Shown piece by piece: positions 18,407 to 25,093 of a stretch of 64,000 bases of DNA; position 1 is the first letter of the stretch; each line of letters starts with the position of its first letter. The position numbers and the translations under genes were made by a program. The stretch comes from an uncultured Clostridia bacterium (GTDB lineage: Bacteria > Bacillota > Clostridia > Christensenellales > Aristaeellaceae). The DNA is taken from NCBI GenBank assembly GCA_937894675.1, contig CALCQO010000012.1, positions 62,001-126,000 of the forward strand, in the 5' to 3' direction. Under the pieces are notes generated by a model. That model saw nothing but the letters and a program-made list of their open reading frames with translations. It searched no databases and was not told the DNA's origin.

Positions 18407-20407
18407 ATGAAACGCAACCGGGTACTGCTGTTGATTCTGGCTCTGGTGCTGATTGTGGGCGGCAGCTACGGCGCCCACTGGGTAAACACCAACAAGGGCC
18501 GCACCGATGTGGAGCGCATCTACTTTGACACCGACAGGGGCACCCTGTCGGGGCTGCTATACCTGCCCGAGGGGGTATCCGCCGCCCAGCCCCGCCCCAC
18601 GGTGATTGTAACCCATGGCTACCTCAACTCGGGCGAAATGCAGGATTTGAACGCCATCGAGCTGTCCCGCCGGGGCTATGTGGTGCTGGCGCTGGACATG
18701 TACGACCATGGCCACTCCAAAGCCAATGAGGCCTATACCGGCAGCTTCATGAACTTCTGGCCCACCGCCATGTGGGACGCGGCCAACTACATGTACCAGC
18801 AGCCCTATGTGCTCAAGGACGAGCAGGGCAACGGCATCATCGGCCTGACGGGCCATTCCATGGGCGGTTTCTCCTCCTCCATGGCCATCTATGAGGATGA
18901 GAAGGCCTTCGCGCAAAACGGCTACCGGGTGATTTACACCAGCCTCACCCACGGCTCGGACTACTACTGGACAGGCTTTCTGGGGCTGACCACCGAATTG
19001 GCCTCCGAAAACAGCGGCGGGCGCACCCTGGGCAAGCTGGCCGCCCAGTTTGACGAGTTCTTCTTCAACCCCGACCCCAACAGCCGGGGCGCGGTGGTGA
19101 AAAAGAACTATGTAGACACCGACGCGGGCAAGGTGTTCCTGGAGCAGGACGCCCCGGTGCCCGGCACCTGGTACGACACCAGCGACGGCGGCAAGCGCAT
19201 CGTGTACCAGCCCTATGAAATCCACCCCTGGAACCATTTCTCCACCACCTCCACCGCCCACACGGTGGACTTCTACACCACCGCCTTCAAGGATTACAAC
19301 CAGAACATCAGCCTGCTGCCCAGCGGCAGCCAGATCTGGCTCTACAAGGAATTGGCCGAGGGCGTGGCCCTGGCAGGCTTCTTCCTGCTGATTCTGGCCC
19401 TGGGGCTCTTTGCCGTCCAGATGCCCATCCTCCATACCCGCCGGGAGGAAGAGTCGGCCGAAGCCGCCGTCATCGCCGCCCCCGGGGTGGGCGCGGGCCT
19501 TGGCAAAATGGCTTCCCTGATGTTCGCCGTGCTGCTGCCGGCCATCTTCTTCCCCGCCATCATGGATAAGAACCTGGGCAGCGACATGATGATGCTGCTG
19601 ACCATGGCGGGCCTGGTGTTCGCCATCGTGGGCCTGGTGGGCCTGGTGCGCGCCAATGAAAAGCGGGTGCGCGTGGGCGCCCTGGTGGTGCTGGGCGCCG
19701 GCCTGGGCCTGGCGCTGCTGACCCGTCTGCCCTCCTTCACCATCGTGCGGCTGTGGAGCGCCCCCACCACCAACCAGATTGCCTTCTGGGCGCTGATTAG
19801 CATATGCTTTTCCCTGTTGTTCATGGGGATGACCTATCTTGGCGGCGGCGAAAAGCAGGGCGTCACCATGGCGGACTACGGCCTGCGCCTGCCCCTGAAG
19901 GGCATCGCCGTCTCCCTGCTGGCCGCCGGGATCATCACCGCCATCGGCTACGCGGTGGTATTCGCCGTGGACGCGCTGTGGCAGGTGGACTTCCGCCTGT
20001 GGGTGCTGGCGTTCAAGACCTTCGAACCCAGCCTGCTGATCAAGGTGCTGCCCTACCTGCTGCCCTTCTTCCTGTACTACCTGGTCAGCGGCGCCGCCAT
20101 CTTCTACAACACAAGGAATGTTCCCGGCTGCAAGGGCTGCCTGCTGGCCATGCTGCTCAACGCCGGCGGCATCGCCCTGTACCTGATTGTCCACTACGGC
20201 TTGCTGTTCGCCACCGGCACCGCCCTGTTCCCCACCCAGCCGCTGAGCAGCATCCTGCTAATCGCCCTGACCCCCACCCTGATGGCGGCGGCGGTGTACA
20301 CCCGCGCCTGGTCCAACGAAACCGGCAATGTGTGGCTGCCCGCCTTCCTCAACGCCCTGCTGATGACCATCATGACGGTGGCCAACACGGCGGTGTACTT
20401 CCGCTGA
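18407..20407 (+). CDS. membrane-anchored alpha/beta hydrolase with polytopic C-terminal domain
   Basis: A 666-residue protein with an N-terminal membrane segment (VLLLILALVLIVGGSYG, residues 6-22), an extracytoplasmic alpha/beta hydrolase domain (about 35-320) and eight or so transmembrane segments from about residue 330 to the end. The hydrolase has the oxyanion VTHGYLNSG, LDMYDHGHS and nucleophile elbow GHSMGG with Ser151. The His of the triad is probably in HPWNHFS or STAHTVDF near residue 270-285. Fusion of an exported hydrolase with a multi-pass membrane half is uncommon; substrate unknown, perhaps a lipid or exported acyl ester. Starts 79 bp after asnS with AGAGGGGAT upstream. Confidence 0.8.
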   Translation: MKRNRVLLLILALVLIVGGSYGAHWVNTNKGRTDVERIYFDTDRGTLSGLLYLPEGVSAAQPRPTVIVTHGYLNSGEMQDLNAIELSRRGYVVLALDMYDHGHSKANEAYTGSFMNFWPTAMWDAANYMYQQPYVLKDEQGNGIIGLTGHSMGGFSSSMAIYEDEKAFAQNGYRVIYTSLTHGSDYYWTGFLGLTTELASENSGGRTLGKLAAQFDEFFFNPDPNSRGAVVKKNYVDTDAGKVFLEQDAPVPGTWYDTSDGGKRIVYQPYEIHPWNHFSTTSTAHTVDFYTTAFKDYNQNISLLPSGSQIWLYKELAEGVALAGFFLLILALGLFAVQMPILHTRREEESAEAAVIAAPGVGAGLGKMASLMFAVLLPAIFFPAIMDKNLGSDMMMLLTMAGLVFAIVGLVGLVRANEKRVRVGALVVLGAGLGLALLTRLPSFTIVRLWSAPTTNQIAFWALISICFSLLFMGMTYLGGGEKQGVTMADYGLRLPLKGIAVSLLAAGIITAIGYAVVFAVDALWQVDFRLWVLAFKTFEPSLLIKVLPYLLPFFLYYLVSGAAIFYNTRNVPGCKGCLLAMLLNAGGIALYLIVHYGLLFATGTALFPTQPLSSILLIALTPTLMAAAVYTRAWSNETGNVWLPAFLNALLMTIMTVANTAVYFR

Positions 20408-20460
20408 AACCGCTGACGCGGGCGGGGCACTTTACAAATCAAACAAATAATGGGTAAAAT

Positions 20461-20501
20461 ATACATGAAGGGGGTAGAAATCCTCTACCCCCTTCATGTA
20501 T
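20461..20501 (+). terminator. strong hairpin after the membrane hydrolase
   Basis: Near-perfect stem: arms ATACATGAAGGGGGTAGA and TCTACCCCCTTCATGTAT around AATCC, 53 bp after the stop. The plus-side tail lacks a U-run (CTACAAAAAG), so termination strength is uncertain. Confidence 0.6.
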
Positions 20502-20629
20502 TCTACAAAAAGTGACCCATAAAATTTCAATAAATGGTTTTGTCATAGAGTCGTTGCTTGATGGTACAACATTTCTTCCGCGAAAAAAACAAAGACCATT
20601 ATGAAATACAAATAAAGGAGATGCACCCG

Positions 20630-21673
20630 ATGAGTACAGTTGAAAACAATGCTGCTCCAAACAACAACGACAATATGCTTACCAACATCCTCTCCACTGC
20701 GATACAGATTCCCGGGTTTAAAGTGGACAGGGCAAATTTTCTCAAGAATCAGTTCCGTAATTCTTCTATTGATCTTCAGGAATCGATTATCAAAGATGGC
20801 CCTGTTGAGGCAGGTTTCTCCAAGAGCGATTTGAGAAAAAAAGCAGAAGGAATTGTTAACAACAGGACACTGCTATCCACAGGTGCATCCTTTATTGCAG
20901 GCTTACCTGGCGGTCTAGCGATGGCGGCAACAGTTCCTGCTGATGTATTGCAATTCTATGCTAACGCTCTTGGGATGGCTCAGGAAATTGCGTATCTTTA
21001 TGGTGAGGAGGATTTATGGTCAGGCAATTTGCCCGACAACCAAATGGTAACGAATCAGTTGATACTCTACTGTGGCGTTATGTTAGGTTCAAGCGGCGCA
21101 GCCCAAGCCACAAGAATTATGACCTCCGCTTTGACAAAGCAAGCCTTGACAAAAATCCCGCAAAAAGCACTGACAAAAACATTCTATTATCCGGTTGTTA
21201 AATCCGTTGCGAAATTTTTTGGTGCAAAAATGACGAAGGATGTTTTCGCAAAAGGCATATCCAAAGCCGTTCCCCTTATCGGCGGCATCGTTTCAGGCGG
21301 TATCACCCTTGCGACTCTGCGTCCCATGGGGCTAAGACTAATTGATGTTCTGGAAGAAGCACATTTTTCATACACCGAAGAAGAGTTACAACAGGATTTA
21401 AGGGATGTCATTATTATTAATGAAAAAGATGAAGAAAAAGAAGAAAATAACAAGGGCGAGATACAGAATAATGAAAGTATACCTGTAGAAACCAGTTTAG
21501 CTGATGCAACAATTATGCCCTTTGCATCAGCGATTCCTGTTGCAAGTGCCTCAACTACCAACCCACAAACTGTCATGGAAAAAATTTTGCAGGCAAAACA
21601 GTTGCTTGATGCCGGCGCTATCAATGAGGAAGAATTCGGGAAGATTAAAGCCTCCATCATGGCGCAAATGTAA
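20630..21673 (+). CDS. EcsC-like protein with C-terminal SHOCT motif
   Basis: A 347-residue protein. The middle (about residues 85-150, FIAGLPGGLAMAATVPADVL and ANALGMAQEIAYLYGEED) matches the pattern of EcsC-family proteins, of unknown biochemical role and often membrane-associated. The last 30 residues (MEKILQAKQLLDAGAINEEE) form a SHOCT-type short helical motif, usually an oligomerisation or recruitment tag. An acidic, Ala-rich linker lies between them. ATG at 20630 has AAAGGAG 9 bases upstream; an in-frame ATG at 20558 has none. The gene is clearly AT-richer than its neighbours, which suggests acquisition by transfer. Own terminator follows. Confidence 0.65.
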   Translation: MSTVENNAAPNNNDNMLTNILSTAIQIPGFKVDRANFLKNQFRNSSIDLQESIIKDGPVEAGFSKSDLRKKAEGIVNNRTLLSTGASFIAGLPGGLAMAATVPADVLQFYANALGMAQEIAYLYGEEDLWSGNLPDNQMVTNQLILYCGVMLGSSGAAQATRIMTSALTKQALTKIPQKALTKTFYYPVVKSVAKFFGAKMTKDVFAKGISKAVPLIGGIVSGGITLATLRPMGLRLIDVLEEAHFSYTEEELQQDLRDVIIINEKDEEKEENNKGEIQNNESIPVETSLADATIMPFASAIPVASASTTNPQTVMEKILQAKQLLDAGAINEEEFGKIKASIMAQM

Positions 21674-21713
21674 ACACTACTGTGCTTCCTCTCATATATG
21701 GTAAGATAAGCTT

Positions 21714-21745
21714 AAACGGGACCAGAACATTCTGGCCCCGTTTTG
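21714..21745 (+). terminator. terminator of the EcsC-like gene
   Basis: Stem AAACGGGACCAGA with TCTGGCCCCGTTT (one mismatch), loop ACAT, followed by TGTGTTT. Confidence 0.75.
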
Positions 21746-21771
21746 TGTTTCAAAGTGTCCGTCACGATTGC

Positions 21772-21921
21772 GCGGCGTGTTCAAAACCCGCAAGACGAGG
21801 AACGAAAAAACCCGGGCGAGGGAGCTTACCGTTGCGTAAGTGACCGAGCCCGGGCCTTTTCAGTGACGAAGGAAGCATTTTCCATAAGAAAATGCGGTTG
21901 CGGGCTTTTTCAACGCGCCGC
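21772..21921 (+). repeat. family A structured element, copy A3
   Basis: Lies in the gap between two convergent genes and ends 1 bp from the stop codon of the cation transporter. Terminal arms GCGGCGTGTT and AACGCGCCGC pair with one G-T wobble. The internal stem pairs ACCCGGGC with GCCCGGGC-like sequence; the apex is CTTAC...GTAAG; the third hairpin has arms GCATTTTC and GAAAATGC. Conserved boxes GAGGAACGAA, GAGGGAGCTTAC and GTAAGTGACCGA are shared with the other copies. Confidence 0.85.
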
Positions 21922-21922
21922 C

Positions 21923-23050
21923 TCACCCTACCATTCCGGTGAAAAATTTCTCCGGATCATAATCAATCTCCACCGTCGAACACTGTACCTGCAGCCCAGC
22001 CGCCAATGCCCGTACCTCTTCCCGCAGCTTGCGCTGGGAGGCGGCGTCCTCCAGGGTGGTAAAGAGGGTAACGGTGAAGTTGTGACTTTCGCCATCCATA
22101 CTCCACACATGCAGGTGCCCCACACCGTGCACCCCGGGCAGGGCCAGCAGCTGGCGCTCCAGGCTGTCCATGTCCACCCCCTCGGGGACCGATTCCATCA
22201 GGATGTCAATGGCGCTGAGCACCTGGGGCACAGCCTTAATCAGGATAAACAGGGAGATGGCCACGGACATCAGAGGATCCAGGAAGTACCAGGGCTGGAA
22301 GCGCAGGATGATGGAAATGACCAGAATGCCAATCCACCCCACCATGTCCTCCAGCATGTGCAGGTTGAGCATGCCCTCGTTGCGGCTGTGCCCCCGGCTC
22401 AGCGCCCAGGCGGAAACGCCGTTGAGCAGGATGGCCAGCACCGCCATCACCAGCATGCCGTCGTAATTGACGGCCTCTGGTTTTAGCAGCCGGGGCACGC
22501 TGCGCATCAGGGCGAAGAGGCTGCCCACAATCAGCACAATGCCGGTAATCAGGGCGCCCAGCAGGGAAAACCGCCGGTGGCCGAAGGAATACTTCTTGTC
22601 CGCGTGCTTCCTGCTTTTCTTCTCCAAAAAGAATGCCAGCCCCACGCTGAGGGCGTCCCCCAGGTCGTGGACAGCGTCGGCGAAAATGGCGGTGGAGTTG
22701 AGCAGGGCGCCGAAAACAAACTCCGCGATGGCAAAGAGCAGGTTCATGGCGAACACGATGGCGATGTTGCGCACCGAGCTGTTTTCCCCATGGTGATGGC
22801 CATGGTCGTGGCTGTGGCTATGGCCGTGATGGGCATCCGCCCGCGTTTTTTCCTCCCGGGGACGCAGGGCCACCTTGCCCGCGTCCAGCACGGCGCGCAC
22901 CACCTGCTCATCCGCGCCCTCGGGCACATGGAGCAATTGGGTATGGGGGTCATAGGCAAAGCCCGTTACGCCGGTGGCTTCCTCCACCTTGCGCAGCAAA
23001 TCCTCCGAACAGTCCCCGCAGTGCAGGGGGGATATCTTCCAGTCCTTCAT
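21923..23050 (-). CDS. cation diffusion facilitator with N-terminal HMA-like metal-binding domain
   Basis: A 375-residue inner-membrane metal/proton antiporter of the CDF family, most likely exporting zinc or a similar divalent ion. The N-terminal 60 residues carry an HMA-like segment with HCGDC, an unusual addition to a CDF. A His-rich stretch (about residues 78-94, HHGHSHSHDHGHHH) precedes six transmembrane helices. The transport site is visible as FADAVHDLGDA in helix II and HMLEDMVG in helix V. A cytoplasmic ferredoxin-like C-terminal domain follows. The start at 23050 overlaps the arsR stop as ATGA, so the two are translationally coupled and regulated by that repressor. A frame extending upstream is only arsR read in another phase. 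Confidence 0.9.
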   Translation of the reverse strand: MKDWKISPLHCGDCSEDLLRKVEEATGVTGFAYDPHTQLLHVPEGADEQVVRAVLDAGKVALRPREEKTRADAHHGHSHSHDHGHHHGENSSVRNIAIVFAMNLLFAIAEFVFGALLNSTAIFADAVHDLGDALSVGLAFFLEKKSRKHADKKYSFGHRRFSLLGALITGIVLIVGSLFALMRSVPRLLKPEAVNYDGMLVMAVLAILLNGVSAWALSRGHSRNEGMLNLHMLEDMVGWIGILVISIILRFQPWYFLDPLMSVAISLFILIKAVPQVLSAIDILMESVPEGVDMDSLERQLLALPGVHGVGHLHVWSMDGESHNFTVTLFTTLEDAASQRKLREEVRALAAGLQVQCSTVEIDYDPEKFFTGMVG

Positions 23051-23331
23051 ATTTCCTCCACATGCTCCTGTACCTGCTGGAGCACGGTATATACATGGTG
23101 ATCCGACGGCCTGTACAGGCTGCTGCGCCCCTGGCGGCGGCTGGTCACCAGCCGCTCCCTTTTGAGCACCGCCAATTGATGGCTCAGGGCGGACTGCTCC
23201 ATCCCCAGCCTTTCGCACAGGGCTTTCACGCTTAATTCCTCCTGTTTCAGCAGAAGCAGGATGCGCAGCCGCGTTTCGTCCGCCAGGGTTTTCAGCATCC
23301 GGGACGCGCTGACAATGTGCTGTTCCTTCAT
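23047..23331 (-). CDS. ArsR/SmtB-family metal-sensing repressor, zinc type
   Basis: A 94-residue winged-helix repressor. The recognition region is MEQSALSHQLAVLKRERLV, followed by a beta wing (SRRQGRSSLYR). The C-terminal helix carries DHHVYTVLQQVQEHVEE, which fits the alpha-5 D-x-H-x10-H-x2-E/H zinc site of CzrA/SmtB-type sensors; there is no alpha-3 CxC site. Metal binding should release it from DNA and allow efflux. ATG at 23331 has AAAGGGG upstream. It is cotranscribed with the CDF transporter from a perfect consensus promoter whose start region overlaps an ATTCATATGAAT palindrome. Confidence 0.92.
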   Translation of the reverse strand: MKEQHIVSASRMLKTLADETRLRILLLLKQEELSVKALCERLGMEQSALSHQLAVLKRERLVTSRRQGRSSLYRPSDHHVYTVLQQVQEHVEEI

Positions 23332-23354
23332 GGCTGCCCCTTTCATGATTCTTC

Positions 23355-23403
23355 ATTCATATGAATGTTCGTTCATTATAAATCCCGACGGGCTGCTTGT
23401 CAA
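23355..23403 (-). promoter_or_regulatory. promoter and operator of the arsR-CDF operon
   Basis: On the minus strand TTGACA (23398-23403), a 17-bp spacer and TATAAT (23375-23380). Downstream is the perfect 12-bp palindrome ATTCATATGAAT (23355-23366) plus a further TTCGTTCAT half, the style of SmtB/CzrA operators. A separate hairpin (GGGAAAGCG/CGCTTTCCC) follows at 23405-23425. Confidence 0.8.
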
Positions 23404-23475
23404 CGGGAAAGCGAGGCGCTTTCCCCTCAGGCTGTGGTATAATGCCCAAAGAAACCACGCTTTAAGGAGAAGGGT

Positions 23476-23889
23476 ATGCCCGATACAGCCAGCGTCGTCC
23501 CGGTGGTGGCCGCCCTCATCTGGGATGGGGAGCGGTTTTTCGCCTGCCAGCGCCCCGCCCACAAAGCCCGCCCCCTGCACTGGGAGTTTCCCGGCGGCAA
23601 GGTGGAACCGGGAGAAAGCCACGCCCAGGCCCTCAAACGGGAGTGCCGGGAGGAACTGGGCTGCACCGTGGCGGTGAAGGACTTGTTCATGGAGGTAACC
23701 CACACCTACCCGGACATCACCGTGCGGCTGTACCTGTACAACTGCGTAATCGCTAAGGGCGCCCCCCAGCTGCTGGAGCACGCCGCCTTCGCCTGGCTCA
23801 GGCGGGAGGACATCCCCGGCTACCTCTTCTGCCCGGCGGATGAGGAGATACTGGAGAAAATCAAAGCCATTTCGCCGGATTCCCGCTGA
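23476..23889 (+). CDS. MutT-like Nudix hydrolase (8-oxo-dGTP type)
   Basis: A 137-residue Nudix pyrophosphohydrolase resembling MutT, which removes oxidised dGTP from the nucleotide pool. The Nudix box is GGKVEPGES and RECREELG at about residues 37-58, complete with the catalytic glutamates; the following HTYPDITVRLYLY matches MutT. The CQRPAHKARPLHWEFPGG lead-in is also typical. ATG at 23476 is preceded by AAGGAGAAGG. A TATAAT sits at 23438-23443 without a good -35. The last codons and the first 3' untranslated bases are duplicated 892 bp downstream, at 24758-24796. Confidence 0.9.
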   Translation: MPDTASVVPVVAALIWDGERFFACQRPAHKARPLHWEFPGGKVEPGESHAQALKRECREELGCTVAVKDLFMEVTHTYPDITVRLYLYNCVIAKGAPQLLEHAAFAWLRREDIPGYLFCPADEEILEKIKAISPDSR

Positions 23890-23904
23890 ACAGCAGAAAA
23901 CAGA
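23866..23904 (+). repeat. 39-bp direct repeat, left copy (3' end of mutT-like gene)
   Basis: Includes the last eight codons of the Nudix gene with the stop and 15 bases beyond. It matches 24758-24796 at 38 of 39 positions. The two copies bracket the histidine-phosphatase-like gene. Confidence 0.85.
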
Positions 23905-24118
23905 ATGCCAAACATCCGCGGATACAGGGGGCAGCATGCTTGCCTCGGCCTCATTTTTTCATTGAAAACCCTGCCGCCAACAAGCGACCATCCAGGAAGC
24001 GCCTGCTGCCCCGCAAGCAGCACCCACGGCATCCCGATTCAAAGCTTGCCTTTCCGCTTTTCAGGGCGGAAAGGATTTGTTATAATCCAAACTAACAATA
24101 CAAAACGGGAGGTACTCC

Positions 24119-24721
24119 ATGGAAATTCTCATCATCTGCCAAGCGCAGTCAGAAGGCAATCTGCTCAATGTGTATGAGGGCAGAGCCGATTATGCGCTCA
24201 CGCCCCAGGGGCACCAGCAGGCAAAGCAATTGGCAAGCTATCTGTCCGAAACCTTTTCCTTGGATGGCATGTACTGCAGCCCCCTGCTGCGGGCTCGGCA
24301 AACAGCAGAATACATCGAGGAAATGTGCCAAGTCGGTATGCTGGTAGATGAAGATCTGGTGGAGTTTGACTATGGCCAGCTGACCGGTATGGAAAAAAGC
24401 GAAGCCAATAAAAAGTTCCCGCCGATTTACAACCAGCCGCCCGAACAGTCCGCCTATGGGCAGGAAACACCCGCGGCCTTCTTCACCCGTGTACAAAACA
24501 CCCTCCCCCGGATTTTTAGCTCCAACGACGAGCGCGCTACCATCGCCATCATCACCCATGAGAAGGTCATCAACCAATTGTATCGAACCATGCTGGAGAT
24601 ACCCAATGGCCAGCGGGCGGACTTCGTCACAGGAGAAACCGGCATCCACCGCTGGTCCATTGGCAGAGGGAAATTTCAGATTGTATACGCTAACCTCATG
24701 CCCCATATGCAAAACGCCTGA
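24119..24721 (+). CDS. histidine-phosphatase-superfamily protein lacking the catalytic histidine
   Basis: A 200-residue member of the phosphoglycerate-mutase-like histidine phosphatases. Active members start ILLVRHGES(x)GN; here the aligned stretch is ILIICQAQSEGN, so the Arg-His of the catalytic RHG motif is Cys-Gln and the Gly is Ala. The rest is conserved: NVYEGRADYALTPQG, CSPLLRARQTA (the second phosphate-binding arginines), VEFDYGQLTGM and the late histidine in AIITHEKVINQLY. It is therefore probably a catalytically dead, phosphate-binding or regulatory relative rather than an enzyme. ATG at 24119 follows GGGAGG; TATAAT lies at 24081-24086, just after a hairpin made of TTTCCGC/GCGGAAA. 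The segment between 23905 and 24757 is bracketed by a 39-bp direct repeat. Confidence 0.85.
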   Translation: MEILIICQAQSEGNLLNVYEGRADYALTPQGHQQAKQLASYLSETFSLDGMYCSPLLRARQTAEYIEEMCQVGMLVDEDLVEFDYGQLTGMEKSEANKKFPPIYNQPPEQSAYGQETPAAFFTRVQNTLPRIFSSNDERATIAIITHEKVINQLYRTMLEIPNGQRADFVTGETGIHRWSIGRGKFQIVYANLMPHMQNA

Positions 24722-24757
24722 CCCTTAGGACAAGGGGCAGCGCCAAGGGAATCCCAT

Positions 24758-24796
24758 GCCATTTCGCCGGATTCCCGCTGAACAACAGAAAACAGA
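24758..24796 (+). repeat. 39-bp direct repeat, right copy
   Basis: Second copy of the end of the Nudix gene, one mismatch, beginning 37 bp after the phosphatase-like stop codon. It is followed within 20 bp by a good terminator, which may be the original terminator of the Nudix gene. Confidence 0.85.
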
Positions 24797-24816
24797 GGAC
24801 CAAGAAACAAAGAATA

Positions 24817-24850
24817 AACCCTTCACCGTACTGGCGGCGAAGGGTTTTTT
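24817..24850 (+). terminator. intrinsic terminator
   Basis: Stem AACCCTTC with GAAGGGTT, extended by CCG/CGG, followed by TTTTTTCTAT. It closes the Nudix/phosphatase block. From here to 25093 there is no gene, only the promoter of the adhesin. Confidence 0.85.
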
Positions 24851-25001
24851 CTATCGCGGGATTTGCCCTTCCAGGCAGCAGGGCATGGGTAACCCAGCCC
24901 GTTCTCTTCCACGCCCAGCCGTGCCCCCTTTCCACTCCTCCACCGCGTTCATAAACCGACATATTCACATAATCTGTTTTGTCTTTCGGATGGTTTTTAT
25001 G

Positions 25002-25030
25002 TTTACATATCTTCCAATAATATTTATAAT
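25002..25030 (+). promoter_or_regulatory. promoter of the large adhesin
   Basis: TTTACA (25002-25007), a 17-bp spacer and TATAAT (25025-25030) in a locally AT-rich stretch, 63 bp before the ATG at 25094. Confidence 0.7.
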
Positions 25031-25093
25031 TAGGCAAGGCGTCTGAAGATGTCTATATTTCGACAACTTCCCCGTGAATTGGAGGAGTGCAGG

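Noticed and set aside
21923..23356. A 477-codon version of the cation transporter
   Set aside because: The first 102 codons are the arsR gene read in another frame; the ATG at 23050 overlapping the arsR stop fits the family and the ribosome site.
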